Source: Thelephora terrestris (lineage: Eukaryota; Basidiomycota; Agaricomycetes; Thelephorales; Thelephoraceae). From it: a stretch of 64,000 nucleotides of DNA. Shown piece by piece: positions 11,640 to 22,450 of the stretch. The notes beneath the pieces are model-generated. The model had not been told where the DNA came from. It made no database searches and saw nothing but the letters and a program-made list of their open reading frames with translations. The number at the start of each line of letters is the position of its first letter. Within the stretch, counting starts at the first letter, position 1. A program made the position numbers and the translations under genes. The stretch covers positions 1,736,001-1,800,000 of the forward strand of contig WIUZ02000007.1 in assembly GCA_015956445.1 (NCBI GenBank), given 5' to 3'.

Positions 11640-12054
11640 AGTATGGCTTTCATCCTGCCGGTTGGCATGGCTTGTCATTGCCCGCAGACATATCATATAC
11701 CTCTTGGACCAAAACCGGCCTCAAGGTAGGTGACCTTGGAGTCTTCCATCTTCTATGGCTCTTCCATCGTTGGGAAATATTGTCGGAGCTCTGATGCTTT
11801 CCTGAACTGAACAGTGATGCAGGTGGTATTCTCAGGAAGCCAGACGTTAAGGAGACAGGAGATGGCGGCCCAGGACCTGGAGCCTGGATGAGTGTATGTG
11901 GGCTGGACGAGACAGTTGTGGGTGCCTGTTGGGTCGGAGTCATCAAAGTCTGGAGGGAGAGTCGATTTAAAGGCCTTGCTGGCATTGGTGAAGACAACAA
12001 CAATAGCAACACAATCACATTCATTGGAGTAATTCAAAACCGCAGACATAGGCA
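11640..12054 (-). CDS. Hypothetical small gene
   Basis: A minus-strand frame starting MPMSAVLNYSNECDCVA at 12054 and ending near 11756 (FPTMEEP), with a possible continuation in another frame to 11650. No recognised domain. The stretch between it and the previous candidate (11299-11640) holds nothing else I can support. Confidence 0.25.
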
Positions 12055-12156
12055 TGGTCAGAAAAAAACGTAGTATGCAAAACAAAATTGAATGAGGCAG
12101 TCCTGGTAGTATCAACTTCGGCCATCGTCGCCAGGGGTGCTGTTGTTGTGGGGGGG

Positions 12157-13589
12157 CTATGAGCCAGAGTTGGAGGGAGTAACCGCCCCAACCATCTCCT
12201 CCTCCTGATCATCACCCTCCGCATCCAAACCCTCCAGTTCGCCCTCCGCATCCAGATCATCCTGTTCGCTCTCATCCTCATCTCCTTCCACTCGGGGAAC
12301 CTCTCTCATTTGTGCTGCAACCGTGATCGAACCTTGGCTCCTGGCACTGCTTGACTGAGCATCTCTCTGCTGCAGTGCCGCTTGAAGGAAAGGGAGCTAT
12401 AGAAATGTTTGAGAAATGTTAAAAGAGATTGGATTTAGCACATACCACACGTTCACGTTTGAGCTCACTGTCGAAGAATCCTTCAAGGTGCAAACGGACA
12501 ATAGCATTCACCTCGACTTCGTTGAATGAGGGAATCCCTCGCTCCTTTGAGAGTCCCGCACGCTTCAGCGCCTCTATGATGAGGTCATGCGTCTCCAGCG
12601 AATCCAAATAGTCCCCCCTGCTTTCGACGCTCTGCGTCCCCGCAATGACTGCGAGGTGCCATAGGGCCTCCCGGCTATAGATGATGTTCCGGCGATAAAC
12701 CCGGACGTGCTTGGGGTCAAGGGGATTATCCTTGAGGTAAAAGCGGGTGATATCGACGATGGTTGGTAGATCTGCCCCAGGGGCAATTGCAGCTTTGATG
12801 GATGGACCGTATGGATCCGGGACTCCCTTCAGCTGGCGAATGAGGATTGGGGAAAGGGCCTTCAATGGGGCGGCACGGATCGGCCCCGCTGCGTTGTCCC
12901 TGTCAAGCTCTTGACCGACCGCCTCAAGGACGTTCCCTGCGTAGGCCATTCGACGTAGTGATTCATGGCCACGGTCATGGAACCCATGCTTTCGCTCCTG
13001 AAGGAGCTGGTGGATGATCCGTGCGTTCTGTGGATGAACCTTTCGCCGTATCCAGGCTGACCATTGATATGTCTGCTTGTTGGCCACCTTCCGGCGTCGC
13101 CGATAGGAAATCTCGCATGTTTCGCCCTCACTCCACTGAAGAAACTTCTTGAGGCTTGGAGCGGGGACATCGAATCCATATCTCCGTATGCCACTGTATG
13201 TGGTTCAGAGTTAGCATAGCCATAGACAAGGTCAGACCCAGTACTTACATATGTGGTTTCGGCTTGTACTGCTGAAGAGTCCCGTCGGGGTCTTCATCCG
13301 TCTCGTCCCGAGTATCCCGGAGGTTGGGGGTGGGGAATGGATCCGGATCTGCCTCGTTGTATACCGTTCCTTTTTTGAACACCCGGGTCGGGTTTACAGC
13401 GTCGAAAAGGATGTACGAGGGGAAGTTTTGGTAGATCTTCCAGCGATCTACCATGTCTTTGGCGCAGCGTTCGGCAACAGGACGATCCATCTTCGAGCGG
13501 TCGGTTGTATCCTCGTATCTCGGAGGATCGGAGTCAGAATCAGTGCTGACTCTGCGCTTGTGCTGCTTGGAGTTCTTCCTTTTGGTCAT
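12157..13589 (-). CDS. Hypothetical acidic-tailed protein of the element
   Basis: Three exons (13589-13249, 13193-12446, 12396-12157) join in frame to 442 residues with GT-AG introns of 55 and 49 nt. The N-terminus is basic (MTKRKNSKQHKRR, a likely nuclear signal). The middle is helical and conserved-looking (YGFDVPAPSLKKFL, then QWSAWIRRKVHPQNARI). The C-terminus is strongly acidic (Glu/Asp repeats around EGDEDESEQDD). No known domain was recognised. It is intact, on the transposase strand about 1.7 kb upstream, and spliced in the same style, so probably part of the element's core set. Its function could be structural or regulatory in transposition; there is no direct evidence. Confidence 0.65.
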
Positions 13590-13819
13590 CGCTGGACCGG
13601 TGAAGAGCTTGATCGTTATCCCTGCAACGAGGGGGAACAGAGAAAATTGCTGGAGGCTTCGATCACTGTGATCCGGCGTTACCGTAACGCGTAACGGACG
13701 CGCGGTGTGTAAACAGAAGCAAACAACGCGGATGATCAAAACGCGATCGACGATCGACAACCAACCGTGGACGTGAACCTCTACCATGCAAACCCGACTC
13801 TGGAAATTTCCAGAAAGGG

Positions 13820-14003
13820 TGGCCAGCCTGGATGTCCAGGATGGCCTGCTGGAAATGTTTCGCCCGCCTCCTCACTTCCAACCAGGAGTTCCTGGTTGGA
13901 TTTGGCCTGCCTGGATGTCCAGGAAGGCTTGAGCGATTTTGGTATGGCAGCCAGCCTGGATGTCCAGGAAGGCTGCCAGCCCATACCCCCCCCCCCCCCC
14001 CCC
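13820..14003. repeat. GGATGTCC-core repeat cluster, right, plus C18 tract
   Basis: CCTGGATGTCCAGG occurs at 13827-13840, 13910-13923 and 13955-13968, each in the same orientation as the two exact copies in the left cluster. It is followed by a run of 18 C at 13986-14003. Open frames on both strands here derive from the repeat and are not annotated. Confidence 0.75.
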
Positions 14004-14039
14004 GCTTCAACCAGGCACGTTTAATGCATCGTCGGGGCA

Positions 14040-14910
14040 GCCATATCTAACATATCCTGCTGTGAACAGGGACCCACTCGTTACCCATGCGTTCGAAGTT
14101 CGAACGCGAACAGAACTTGAACCGAACCGAGAGGACCCAAACGCGAACTGAACGGGTGGTCACGTTCGCGTTCACCACCGCCAAGGATAGCAGTCAAGTT
14201 TGGTGTTTGCGTTCGTCAAAACTTGCCTGAACCAGACGTGAACCAGACTACGAGAACATTAATATAGGACGGTTGCCAGCCGCACTTCCCACTTCAATAA
14301 GGCGTGTTTGAAGTGTTGTCAGTGTCATATTATTTTTAAGGCATGCTTCACCCTTTTGAGACTCGCTTCGTTGATAGTGATGTATGTTATTTTTGACATA
14401 ACTTTTGATTGTGTGCTCGCAATATTCATACTCGCCTGCATTCCACGTTCAACACATTCCGCTTCCCGCCCAGTAGTTAACGTCACGGTTTGTCCGCTTC
14501 CACCCACCACTCCACTAATAGAGCTAGACCTATGATACTGAAAACACATCCCTCCCTCTTCGTATTTGACCAGCTCCGTGCGACTCGTGCAGAGCGTGTG
14601 AACTTCTTCCATATCAGGAGGAGATAGTTGTACCGTGTGCAGGCGGTCTCCACCATTGCACATCACTCAATATCATACCCTGATAGGTTTTTTTTGTATT
14701 TTAAGAGAGAAACTATATACTCTGAATTGATTCCCAGCTTTTGAGCCCTTAGAAATAAGGGGATAAGCCTACAGCAGCATGGGTCGGGCATGCCCTCAGC
14801 CCTCAGCCGCTGATCAATGATGTCATGGGTGGCTTAAGCGCTCCGAGACTCGAGACAGGCCGCGCGTTCACGACTCATACCGCAACCCCCCACCTCAACT
14901 CCCCGCAGCT
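14040..14910. other. Non-coding stretch with GTTCG-type repeats
   Basis: 14085-14260 is rich in GTTCG/CGAAC words (for example gcgttcgaagttcgaacgcg), giving local hairpin potential. The remainder up to the start codon at 14911 is AT-rich with no supported gene; it presumably contains the promoter of the zinc-domain gene. Confidence 0.4.
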
Positions 14911-17336
14911 ATGTCATCTCCAGTAGGACCATCCCAGGCGACACAAAGCTCCTCCTATCCAGGGACCCCGGATGAGGAATTTGAAGGCTACTTCTCAAAT
15001 GTTCACGCTGCCGCTGAGGCTTTCATTCTTGGCCAGGGATATGAATCAGTATCCCAGGATCGGCTGCGAAGAATTATGAACAAAGACTGGATAAAGCTGT
15101 GTACGTCTATCCCACACCGTACACAACCGCTCCACACAATATGGGCTCATCCTCTCATAAGTCAAGCGGCGGGGTATCAATCAGACCAAGACCTTATCAA
15201 CAAAGGCCAAAGAGTGTATCACGAAGGACTTGGCTGCAGGGAGATATGCGGACAGGGAGAATGCAAATGAGTCGGCACTCATGGCGCCATCTTCAGATCC
15301 TCGGGACTATTCACATGTGAGTTTAGAATTCAGCTCCTCATCTCTGCAGCGACTTACCAAGGGCAGTGGTGTACGCTCTGCATGGACTTTGCATTGCAGC
15401 TGATCCTGTGCGCTGGGTGTCGGGTTGGCGTCTGCTACCCATCCATCGGCTCGACAAAAGGGTGTGTGGCATGGGATGAAAGGATCGAACAGGACGACTT
15501 TGTCTTCTTCTGCCCATTCTGCGCAAGGTCCGCCAAGGTTACGTGCCCAGTATGACCTGTTGCTTTCACTTCCCACCCCCATCACTAATCTATTCCAGCT
15601 CACATTGGCAGAGCCAGAGAGGGTTCCAAAGAAGGACTTGACCCTATTCCGTTGCGACCCTCCTGCCCTCGTAATCTCGATTGTGTGGCACACAACGAGA
15701 CACCCATTCATAAATACGTTTCGAAGCCACCTCCAAGGCAGATATTCCGGCAATGAGAAGTCGGTATGTATTCCTCATGTGCATTGAAGAGGGTGGAGGT
15801 GATGACGTCCTAATAGGTGAAGTTCATGGACCGCAGCCTGCAGCATACATCGGGGGAAAACGATGAACGTCTCACGGGGTCACAGGCGGCAGCAGACGCC
15901 ATTGAATTCTTGGAGGCCAATCCCTACGCAAAGATTGTAGTGATTATCGACACCCATGTCGCCGAAAACAGGATATTTCGTTTGGGCCAAAGATGCGAAT
16001 GGGGACTACCAGGCGTGCTCGCTCCTGGAGGTGGGTGTTGCCTGTTGGCTAATGTGCCTTCCTGCTCACACTGCCTTCACAGATCCTTCAAGACTGTACT
16101 CCCAAGGAGATCTTCAATTACATGTCCGATGCAGAGGATGCCCCGTCCCACCACCACAAGATGCTAATCGTGAATCTTGCCTGCGGAGCTTCGGTCTCTC
16201 TGCCCCAGCCACGGAGTGAACTGCTTACTGGGTATGTGCCATGCATCAGACTCTCCCGGTCACACACACACGCTTACCAGCTCACACACATCAGCCACTG
16301 CGCCGATGCAGTGCTGTCATTTGCAACAAACACGACAATCACCAGTGAGGTAGCGCCCGTTCTGCTTCCCCTGATCTCAGATTGGGTGCAGACCTCCTCC
16401 GACTATGATGTTCTGATAGCAAAGTCCGTTCAAGCCGGATGGGCACACAGGAACCACCCTGTGCTATCCAGGCGTGGTCATGACCCTTCCCGTTACACCA
16501 AATTCACGTCCACTGAAGAGCCACATGTCATGGCATCGGGCAAGGACGATCACATCCTTTATACCCGGTTCGACCTTGGCCAGCCTGGCGGAAGAATAGT
16601 CAGGTGTTTCCGTGGATGTGAAAAGGGGATTGGTGCCAAACCGGGGAAGAATACTGTGCGCATCAAATGCGATGGATGTAAGTACAGGACTACCATTCCA
16701 GCATTCAGGTCGTCGACAGAAACGACACTGGGAAGGTTTTCACTGGTTGCGGTGGCGTACCCACAGGAGCTCTATCCTACCCCTCACTGGAATCCCACCA
16801 ACACAGAAAATGATCAGGCGGGTCCCTCGATGCTGACGCCAGCCCCTCCCCCTGCAACGCCAACCCCTCCTCCAGAAAGGTCAACCTGCACCTCTCAAGA
16901 GCCGGTACCCCCTCCTTCTCCTCCTCTCCAGTCAACGCTGCGCCCACCACGTCTGGATCCAATGGTGCGATCAATATCTCTCCCCTCGATGACAAGCACA
17001 GAATCCACCACACCCATGCAACGTAGGCTCCCCACAATCCGGATCCCCCCACGGCCTTTGCGCCAAGGCTCCCCAACGATTCGGATCCCCTCACGGCCAT
17101 TGGGCCAAGGCTCCTTGACAGCTGTGGAGTCCAGGAGGGCAGGCACTCGGAGCGCCACCGCCACCCCACCTGAACCTCGGAGCGCCACCGCCACCCCACC
17201 CAAACCCCAAAAGCGACCACAGAGCAAGTCGCCCGAGCCTGAGACTGAGCCTTGGATGAGCGACCTGGTTAGCAGGATGTGGCAAAAGAAGCGAAGGCGT
17301 GGGGATGACCATCCCCCCACACCACCAATGTCTTAG
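14911..17336 (+). pseudogene. Zinc-domain protein with His/Cys pair, likely frameshifted
   Basis: A multi-exon plus-strand gene. Exon 1 starts MSSPVGPSQATQ and splices (15101-15163) into KRRGINQTKTLS. The third exon carries a cysteine-rich module: WCTLCMDF, LCAGCRVGVC, FFCPFCARS. Then come KIVVIIDTH (about 15930-15957) and, in exon 6, MLIVNLACGASVS (about 16160-16195). The spacing of a strand ending in His and a strand ending in Cys resembles the dyad of caspase/CHAT folds; this is inference from motif shape only. A second C..C cluster (CFRGCEKG, KCDGCKYR) lies near 16610-16690, and the tail is Pro/Ser/Arg-rich. Around 15955-15970 the frame shifts by one base inside an exon, so this copy is probably broken unless the sequence has an error. 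I associate the family with repeated Agaricomycete proteins of unknown function. Confidence 0.55.
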
Positions 17337-17426
17337 ATATATTCTGTATCACGTAGCACAGACTCAATGTAGGTTTAATTAACAGAATGAAAATACCAAA
17401 CACAATGATTGGATGCAACTATTGTA

Positions 17427-17507
17427 CAATTATTGGATGCAATTATCGTACAATTATTGGATTCAATTATCGGACAATTATTGGATGCAATTATCAGACA
17501 ATTATTG
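17427..17507 (-). repeat. Right subterminal array, CAATTATTG x4
   Basis: CAATTATTG (reverse complement of the left motif) occurs at 17427, 17451, 17475 and 17499, a strict 24-bp period with GGATGCAATTAT-type spacers. It ends 259 bp from the right terminus, mirroring the left array. Confidence 0.85.
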
Positions 17508-17620
17508 GACGCAATTATCAGATACAATCATTGAGGTGTACAACGAAACCAAGACCCCATTTAAAGGCTGAACACATGAATAGGCTACCCAAAGACAATA
17601 ATCGTAAGTACATAATATTT

Positions 17621-17766
17621 ACAACGAAAGGGGTGTATTATTTATGACAGAAAAGTGTGGATAAGAAGAGGGTTTGGACTTGTAGCAAAGGAGCTATAAA
17701 CGGCGAAAATAGGGCAATAATCGCGATAATCGGGCCTATTATTTTTGAACCGATCCGTACAGGATA
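17621..17766 (-). repeat. Right terminal inverted repeat
   Basis: Reverse complement begins TATCCTGTACGGATCGG and matches 3764-3910 as described for the left repeat. Confidence 0.93.
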
Positions 17767-17774
17767 GTCAGCAT
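17767..17774. repeat. 8-bp target site duplication, right copy
   Basis: GTCAGCAT, identical to 3756-3763. Downstream sequence resumes kinase copy B exactly where copies C and D continue. Confidence 0.95.
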
Positions 17775-19965
17775 CGGTAATGCACGGTCAGATCGGATAT
17801 ACTGGCCAAGTCATATCGATCTATGTCAGGATTCTTCTTCAAATATTGTTCGATGTCGCCATTTTTGTACCAGGGAAACACCAGACAGAAGTCGGAGATG
17901 GTCGTCGAGACCCCGTAGAAAGGAATAATGTTCTTATGTTCTATTTGCTTCATCAAAACCGCTGCTGCGCAAAACCGCTGCACCATCCGTCAGCTGCAAC
18001 GCCAAAAGAGCCCCCTGCTTGGGGTCATACAACACGCTTACCTGTTTGGCCATTTTTATGTCAGAGTCGCCTGTGGGCAAGCATAAATCCTTGCGCGCAT
18101 CGGCCTCACTTTTGTTTGGGGGCAGCCTAAGAACCTTGAGTGCCACAGTCTCACCGTCGTACGTGCCCTCCCAAATCTCGGTCATGCCGGAGACTCGTTG
18201 GGCGCGGTCCCCTTGCATCACGACACCCCCCAGTCCATAGGACGCTGGGACTGTATGCCATAGAGTACATAACTGCGAGAGCTCGATATAATGCTTCCCC
18301 TTCGGCCCTTCCTTTTCATTCGCGAGACCCTTGAAAAGAATGATCAGAGCGAGGAGGAGACCGAGCGAATGTCATTACCCTTGAAAGCTCGTTGATGCGC
18401 CGGTAAGCACTTGGAAAGCCGACGGGGGTCGTAACTGTGGGAAAGTTAGAGATGTGAATTGACCATGTTACGAGCAGCGAAGGGTGGAAAGTGGACAATC
18501 ACCGCAATCAACGCCTTTTGCCCTAGATTCTTTCTTTGCCGGTTGCGGTCGACTTGGGCAGGATACCTGCAAGTTTGCAGCATACGGCCTGTAGCTGCAG
18601 GAAGCAAAAGCATGTCATGATTGCGGTTTTGCAAAGGTGCGATGTACTGGCCATTCACGAAAACTCCGAACCACTTCTGCCATGGCGGGCCGACAAGCAG
18701 GGACTTGTTGCCAACAAGCAAGTGTTACTTCCCATACCGAGTCTGTTAAACTCGGTTCTCGCGGACGATCCGGCCGTTCGCCGCTTATAATCTTCGACAC
18801 CGTGACCATGTGATTAAACTCGCTGAAGGGACTCTTTCCTGTGAAAACCTTACAGAGGTTCAAGTGTTAGGCAAACCAGTCCACATTCAATATCAGGTGC
18901 AGGGAGGCGCGATGACTGACCTCCACAACAACCATCCCAAAAGAATACACGTCCGCTTCTCGAGTGTTTCTATCGCCGCTCTCGAGAACCTCCGGCGCGG
19001 CCCACCTTTCAGTATATCCCTGTACGTTGGTCACGAGAACAGAGCTCAGCCCACGAACGACTGAAGTGAGGCCGAAATCTGCCAGACAGGCGTGACCGGT
19101 ATGGTCGATAAGAATGTTGGGCTAATCAAGGGTTACTGATGCAGCTCAAAAGGAAGTAGAGATAGAACCTGCTCCTTTCAGGTCTCCGTGCGTCGTGTGA
19201 TTTGCATGGATGTAGTCAAGACCTTCTGCCACATCTAACAGCTTGAAAAAAAAGTTGACGGTCAAGCACTGTTTGGAGAAGAAAAAACTTACCAAGCCAA
19301 CCCGATTTACCCTTGGATTATTGATGACGTAGTTTGTTAGAGTCCCATTTGGCATCCACTCCGAAACAAATTGCAAGGGATTTCGTGTGGCGCCAATGAA
19401 AGCAACAACGTTCGGATGCTCGAACCTTTTCCATGTGATTGCCTCTTTGCAAAATGCCTACGTGACGATAGCATCTTTCGGTAGAAAAGCTGATGACAGA
19501 TACTCACCTTCTCGACGGCCTCACGACTTTGCTCAGAAAGCCTCAAGCGCTTGATGCAAACCTTGCGGCCGTTGTGAGTGCCTTTCCATACGTCGGAAAA
19601 GCCGCCAAAGTCGAATGGGTCATCACCAACTCGGGCGAGATCACCCAGAATTGCATACGAAGATGGCAGGATTGCGTTATGGCCACAGATGGTTCGTAGT
19701 TTGTGTAGACATCGTCGGAACACATCGTCAGCAATCGGGATGGCATCAAGGATCTGTAGAGTCTGTTCTGTAAGCTGGGATAGGCCAAGAGGAAGGAGCA
19801 CACTTCATCAAGGAAATCGACGAGGCGAATCAACTCCGATCCTTGAAGAGTGGTCAAATGTTGTTCTTCATCATCACTTCGCAACAAGCAGTAGAGGTAG
19901 CGCAAGACGTCAGAGGAAGAAGTATCGAGCGAATAGAGGTGTTGTAAGACTTGTGCAGTGGACAT
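17767..19965 (-). pseudogene. Kinase copy B, 5' part (split by transposon)
   Basis: The start Met at 19965 opens MSTAQVLQHLYSLDTSS, shared with copies C, D and E. After the first intron comes DVFRRCLHKLRTICG, typical of Agaricomycete TKL kinases. Kinase domain 1 has FGGFSDVWKG (glycine loop), KVCIKRLRL (ATP-binding Lys), HPNVVAFIG, THGDLKG (catalytic Asp kept), a DFG-type segment, and CWQQ with ACRPAMAEVV (C-lobe). Domain 2 follows: a weak glycine loop (SGMTEIWEG), ETVALKVLRL, KNIIPFYGV and FPWYKNGDIEQYL. The exon is then cut by the 14-kb element. Domain 1 should be active and domain 2 is a pseudokinase. Reassembled with 2642-3755 the gene would be near complete. A truncated protein could still be made from this half; that is inference. 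Confidence 0.8.
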
Positions 19966-19999
19966 CGCAAGCGGTTCCACTTCCAGAATCCAACAGGCA

Positions 20000-21838
20000 G
20001 CACGAAGACCGTTCAAGGCAAGGCAAAGACACCTCGTGGCAGCCTAGCGCTGCAATGAGCGGGATTAGACCGAACGCCAACCCCAAGCCCGCGGCCGACC
20101 ATGATATCATTGATCCTCGAGAGCCGTGGCCTTACGTAATGGACGTCCGCTCCGTGATCACTCCATGATCAAATTGACAATATTGAACGTTCGACATTGG
20201 CGATGATGACGAAAGATACTGCTTTCCTCAAGATTATCATAACGAAACCCTGTGGACAGATCCCCTCTCAGAGTTCGCCTTAAAAATTACGACCCACGGC
20301 AGGGACGGCAACGAGAATGGTGAGTGTTTGGATCGCATAGTGGACGACGCGGGTTCCCAGTGGCCTCTGAGCTTGGCGGGTGGCACTGGCAGTGAGATAA
20401 TTAGAGACGTGATTTCTTCTGGAGCCATGATTTGCCCGCAATTTTATCCGTCTCCCAGAAGCAGGTGTGTGTTCGCTACTCATGGTGTCATAACTTCGAT
20501 CCATCTTCCCAAGGAGGCATCCTCGATGTGCCTACTAAATGCTTCGATAGACGAGGTTCCCTGGCAGCCGCTTCCAACTGAAAGCTCCGATCGCTGCGAG
20601 CGTGCCACCTTCAAGTTCGCTTCCACCATCGTTGACATCGCTGATGATGGAGTGCCAGTGGGAAAGCACTCCCGGAGCGCTGGATGTGAGTGCGGCGTCC
20701 ATATCAAAGGGAGTCGAGGACTCGGAAGGAAACTTTGATTTTGGCTCCCCGTGATGTGGAATTTCACCTTGTCGACTGTTTAGTGAACGCGTCTTGTTCG
20801 TCCGAATTGCCAAGCTCTCGACTGCTTTCCCTTCAATACTCCCTTCATTCGCCGGTAAAAGCAGGGGAGAGGTCGGGTCATAGTGGTGGACGATATCCCT
20901 CATCGGTGCGTGTTTGAAGATGTGCTTTGTTCAAATTTCCCAATCTGCCTTCGTATTGGGGTACCCTGATACATCCTAACCCGTGCCGACCCAAGCGAAA
21001 TCCTCCAGCTCACATGCCGTGTCAAAGTCCAAGATCCATTCACTTGCGGTACGTCCTTGAATTTTGACTTTGAATGTATCCTCGTATACTCACCTAAGCC
21101 CTTCCAGCTTGAAGGTGATGCCACAGAAGCAGAAACCATTAAACCCTGCTTCTTCCATCTTCTCTTCCTCAACATCCCTGACTTCACCAGTTTCGACTCC
21201 ACCGAGAACGTTAAACTACAAGTTCCAGCTGCTTCCCATTTCAATGACTCGAGACTAATGATGCGTGTGCCACCTTCACCTTCACCCTTATTGAGCTCGC
21301 CGTTAATGGCGTACCGGGGAAAGCATTCACAGAGTGCCGGAAGTGAGTGTCGTGTTCGCCTCTGACGAAAAGGAACATCGTTGACGGTCAAATGGCACTA
21401 GGACCCCTGAAGAGTTCCTTCCTTGGGGAACTGACGGCTGACGACGACGACGATTAGGCAGAATTTCTCGGCTCGATCTCTCATGACATCGAATCGCTCC
21501 CTCACATTGCCAACCATTTCACCACCATTAGATTGGGTCTACGTCTGTAGAATTACCACGGTTTCTCCTCTTCTGCTCCCGGATTTGTCTATGAAGCTGC
21601 TCTCTAGCCAGAGCCAGCGACACCGAGAGGGTGAAAGGTCATTATTTGATCTGACCTCCGGTCCTTACCCAGGACCCTTAATTGGTTAAAGGAGAAGAAT
21701 ATATTTAGTTCGCGGCAACCTCGCCTCATTCCCCCATAATTTCAGAGACGATCTAATCGACCCAATCCCCCAAGGGCCCAGTAAAGCCGTTACAATATTT
21801 AACAAGGTTCGCAGGATGATCGTTGGCGGGATTTTGCC
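20000..21838 (+). pseudogene. Decayed plus-strand segment next to kinase fragment
   Basis: From about 20300 this repeats the unit-B/unit-D spacer: FECILVYSPKPFQLEGDA is readable on the plus strand at 21060-21120, VPPSPSPLLSSPL follows, and GNLASFPHNFRDD near 21715-21755 matches a segment at about 43210 in unit D. Frames are broken in several places. 20000-20300 is kinase B upstream sequence. No intact gene is supported. Confidence 0.35.
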
Positions 21839-21839
21839 A

Positions 21840-22450
21840 AGGTGGTAGATAGCTACTTTGCTATCACCAATATCAGGACCTTTGCTTCTACCTTGGACCC
21901 GGCGGTGAAGTCGCTGGTGAGGTCGACTACAATGTGCTCACTGACATTGTTTGACAGGAGCTGGACGCGGATGGTCAACAATGTTCGCGGTCACGCCGGG
22001 AGCGATCATAGACTGACACGAAAATTTGCTCCCGCGTACCATCTCTCGCTCTTGCGTAAGCCACTCCATACGACCAATACCAAGGAGACATATACGGTTT
22101 CATACCACCCGTCGGCGTCTGATTCTACCACCAGGTTTTGCGGACTGTTCCTGGGTGGAGACTTAGCGTTGGCAGCGAGGGTCGAAATGGACGGAGCACA
22201 TGCCATGTATATTCACCCCAATCATTCTGAAGATTCTTCAGAGAAGTCGTGTAGCCTTCGCGTCCACACTTGAACTTGACATAAAATTCCTGTGAAGGTG
22301 GCCGGTTGTTTGGGAATTTGATCCTGTGAAAATGCAACTCATATCTCTTTTCTAAGCTCGCGAACCGCCTCAGAGAAGCGCAGTCGACTTGGGGACGTGA
22401 TTGGACCGTGCGGTAGACTTCATCAATTGGCAGGCGTTCCTGAGGCCAAT
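21840..22450 (-). pseudogene. Kinase C-terminal fragment, truncated by copia sequence
   Basis: Minus-strand sequence matching the C2-like tail of the kinase family (HRIKFPNNRPPSQEFYVKF, then WGEYTWHVLRPF) and the last bit of the C-lobe linker (PIDEVYRTVQ-like). At about 22450 it changes abruptly to copia reverse-transcriptase sequence. No kinase catalytic lobe remains, so it is a dead remnant of a fifth unit. Confidence 0.65.

Larger units (their letters stand above)
3764..17766. mobile_element. 14.0-kb DDE transposon with multi-gene cargo
   Basis: Both ends carry the inverted repeat beginning TATCCTGTACGGATCGG, flanked by the direct 8-bp duplication GTCAGCAT. The paralogous kinase genes C and D give the empty site, so both borders are exact. 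Inside are a spliced 579-residue integrase-fold DDE transposase (8482-10439, minus), a cysteine-cluster gene, a BTB gene, an acidic hypothetical gene, and a zinc-domain gene with a probable frameshift. Mirror-placed arrays of CAATAATTG sit about 250 bp from each end. An 8-bp duplication fits hAT, P and Zisupton/KDZ-type elements, but the transposase is retroviral-integrase-like, which suits none of these by simple inspection. Perfect flanks and near-perfect ends imply recent movement. A nested composition is possible (see the GGATGTCC clusters). Confidence 0.9.

Noticed and set aside
3764-17766. Polinton/Maverick or Starship element
   Set aside because: No DNA polymerase B, ATPase, capsid or tyrosine recombinase seen; the duplication is 8 bp and the recombinase is a DDE integrase type.
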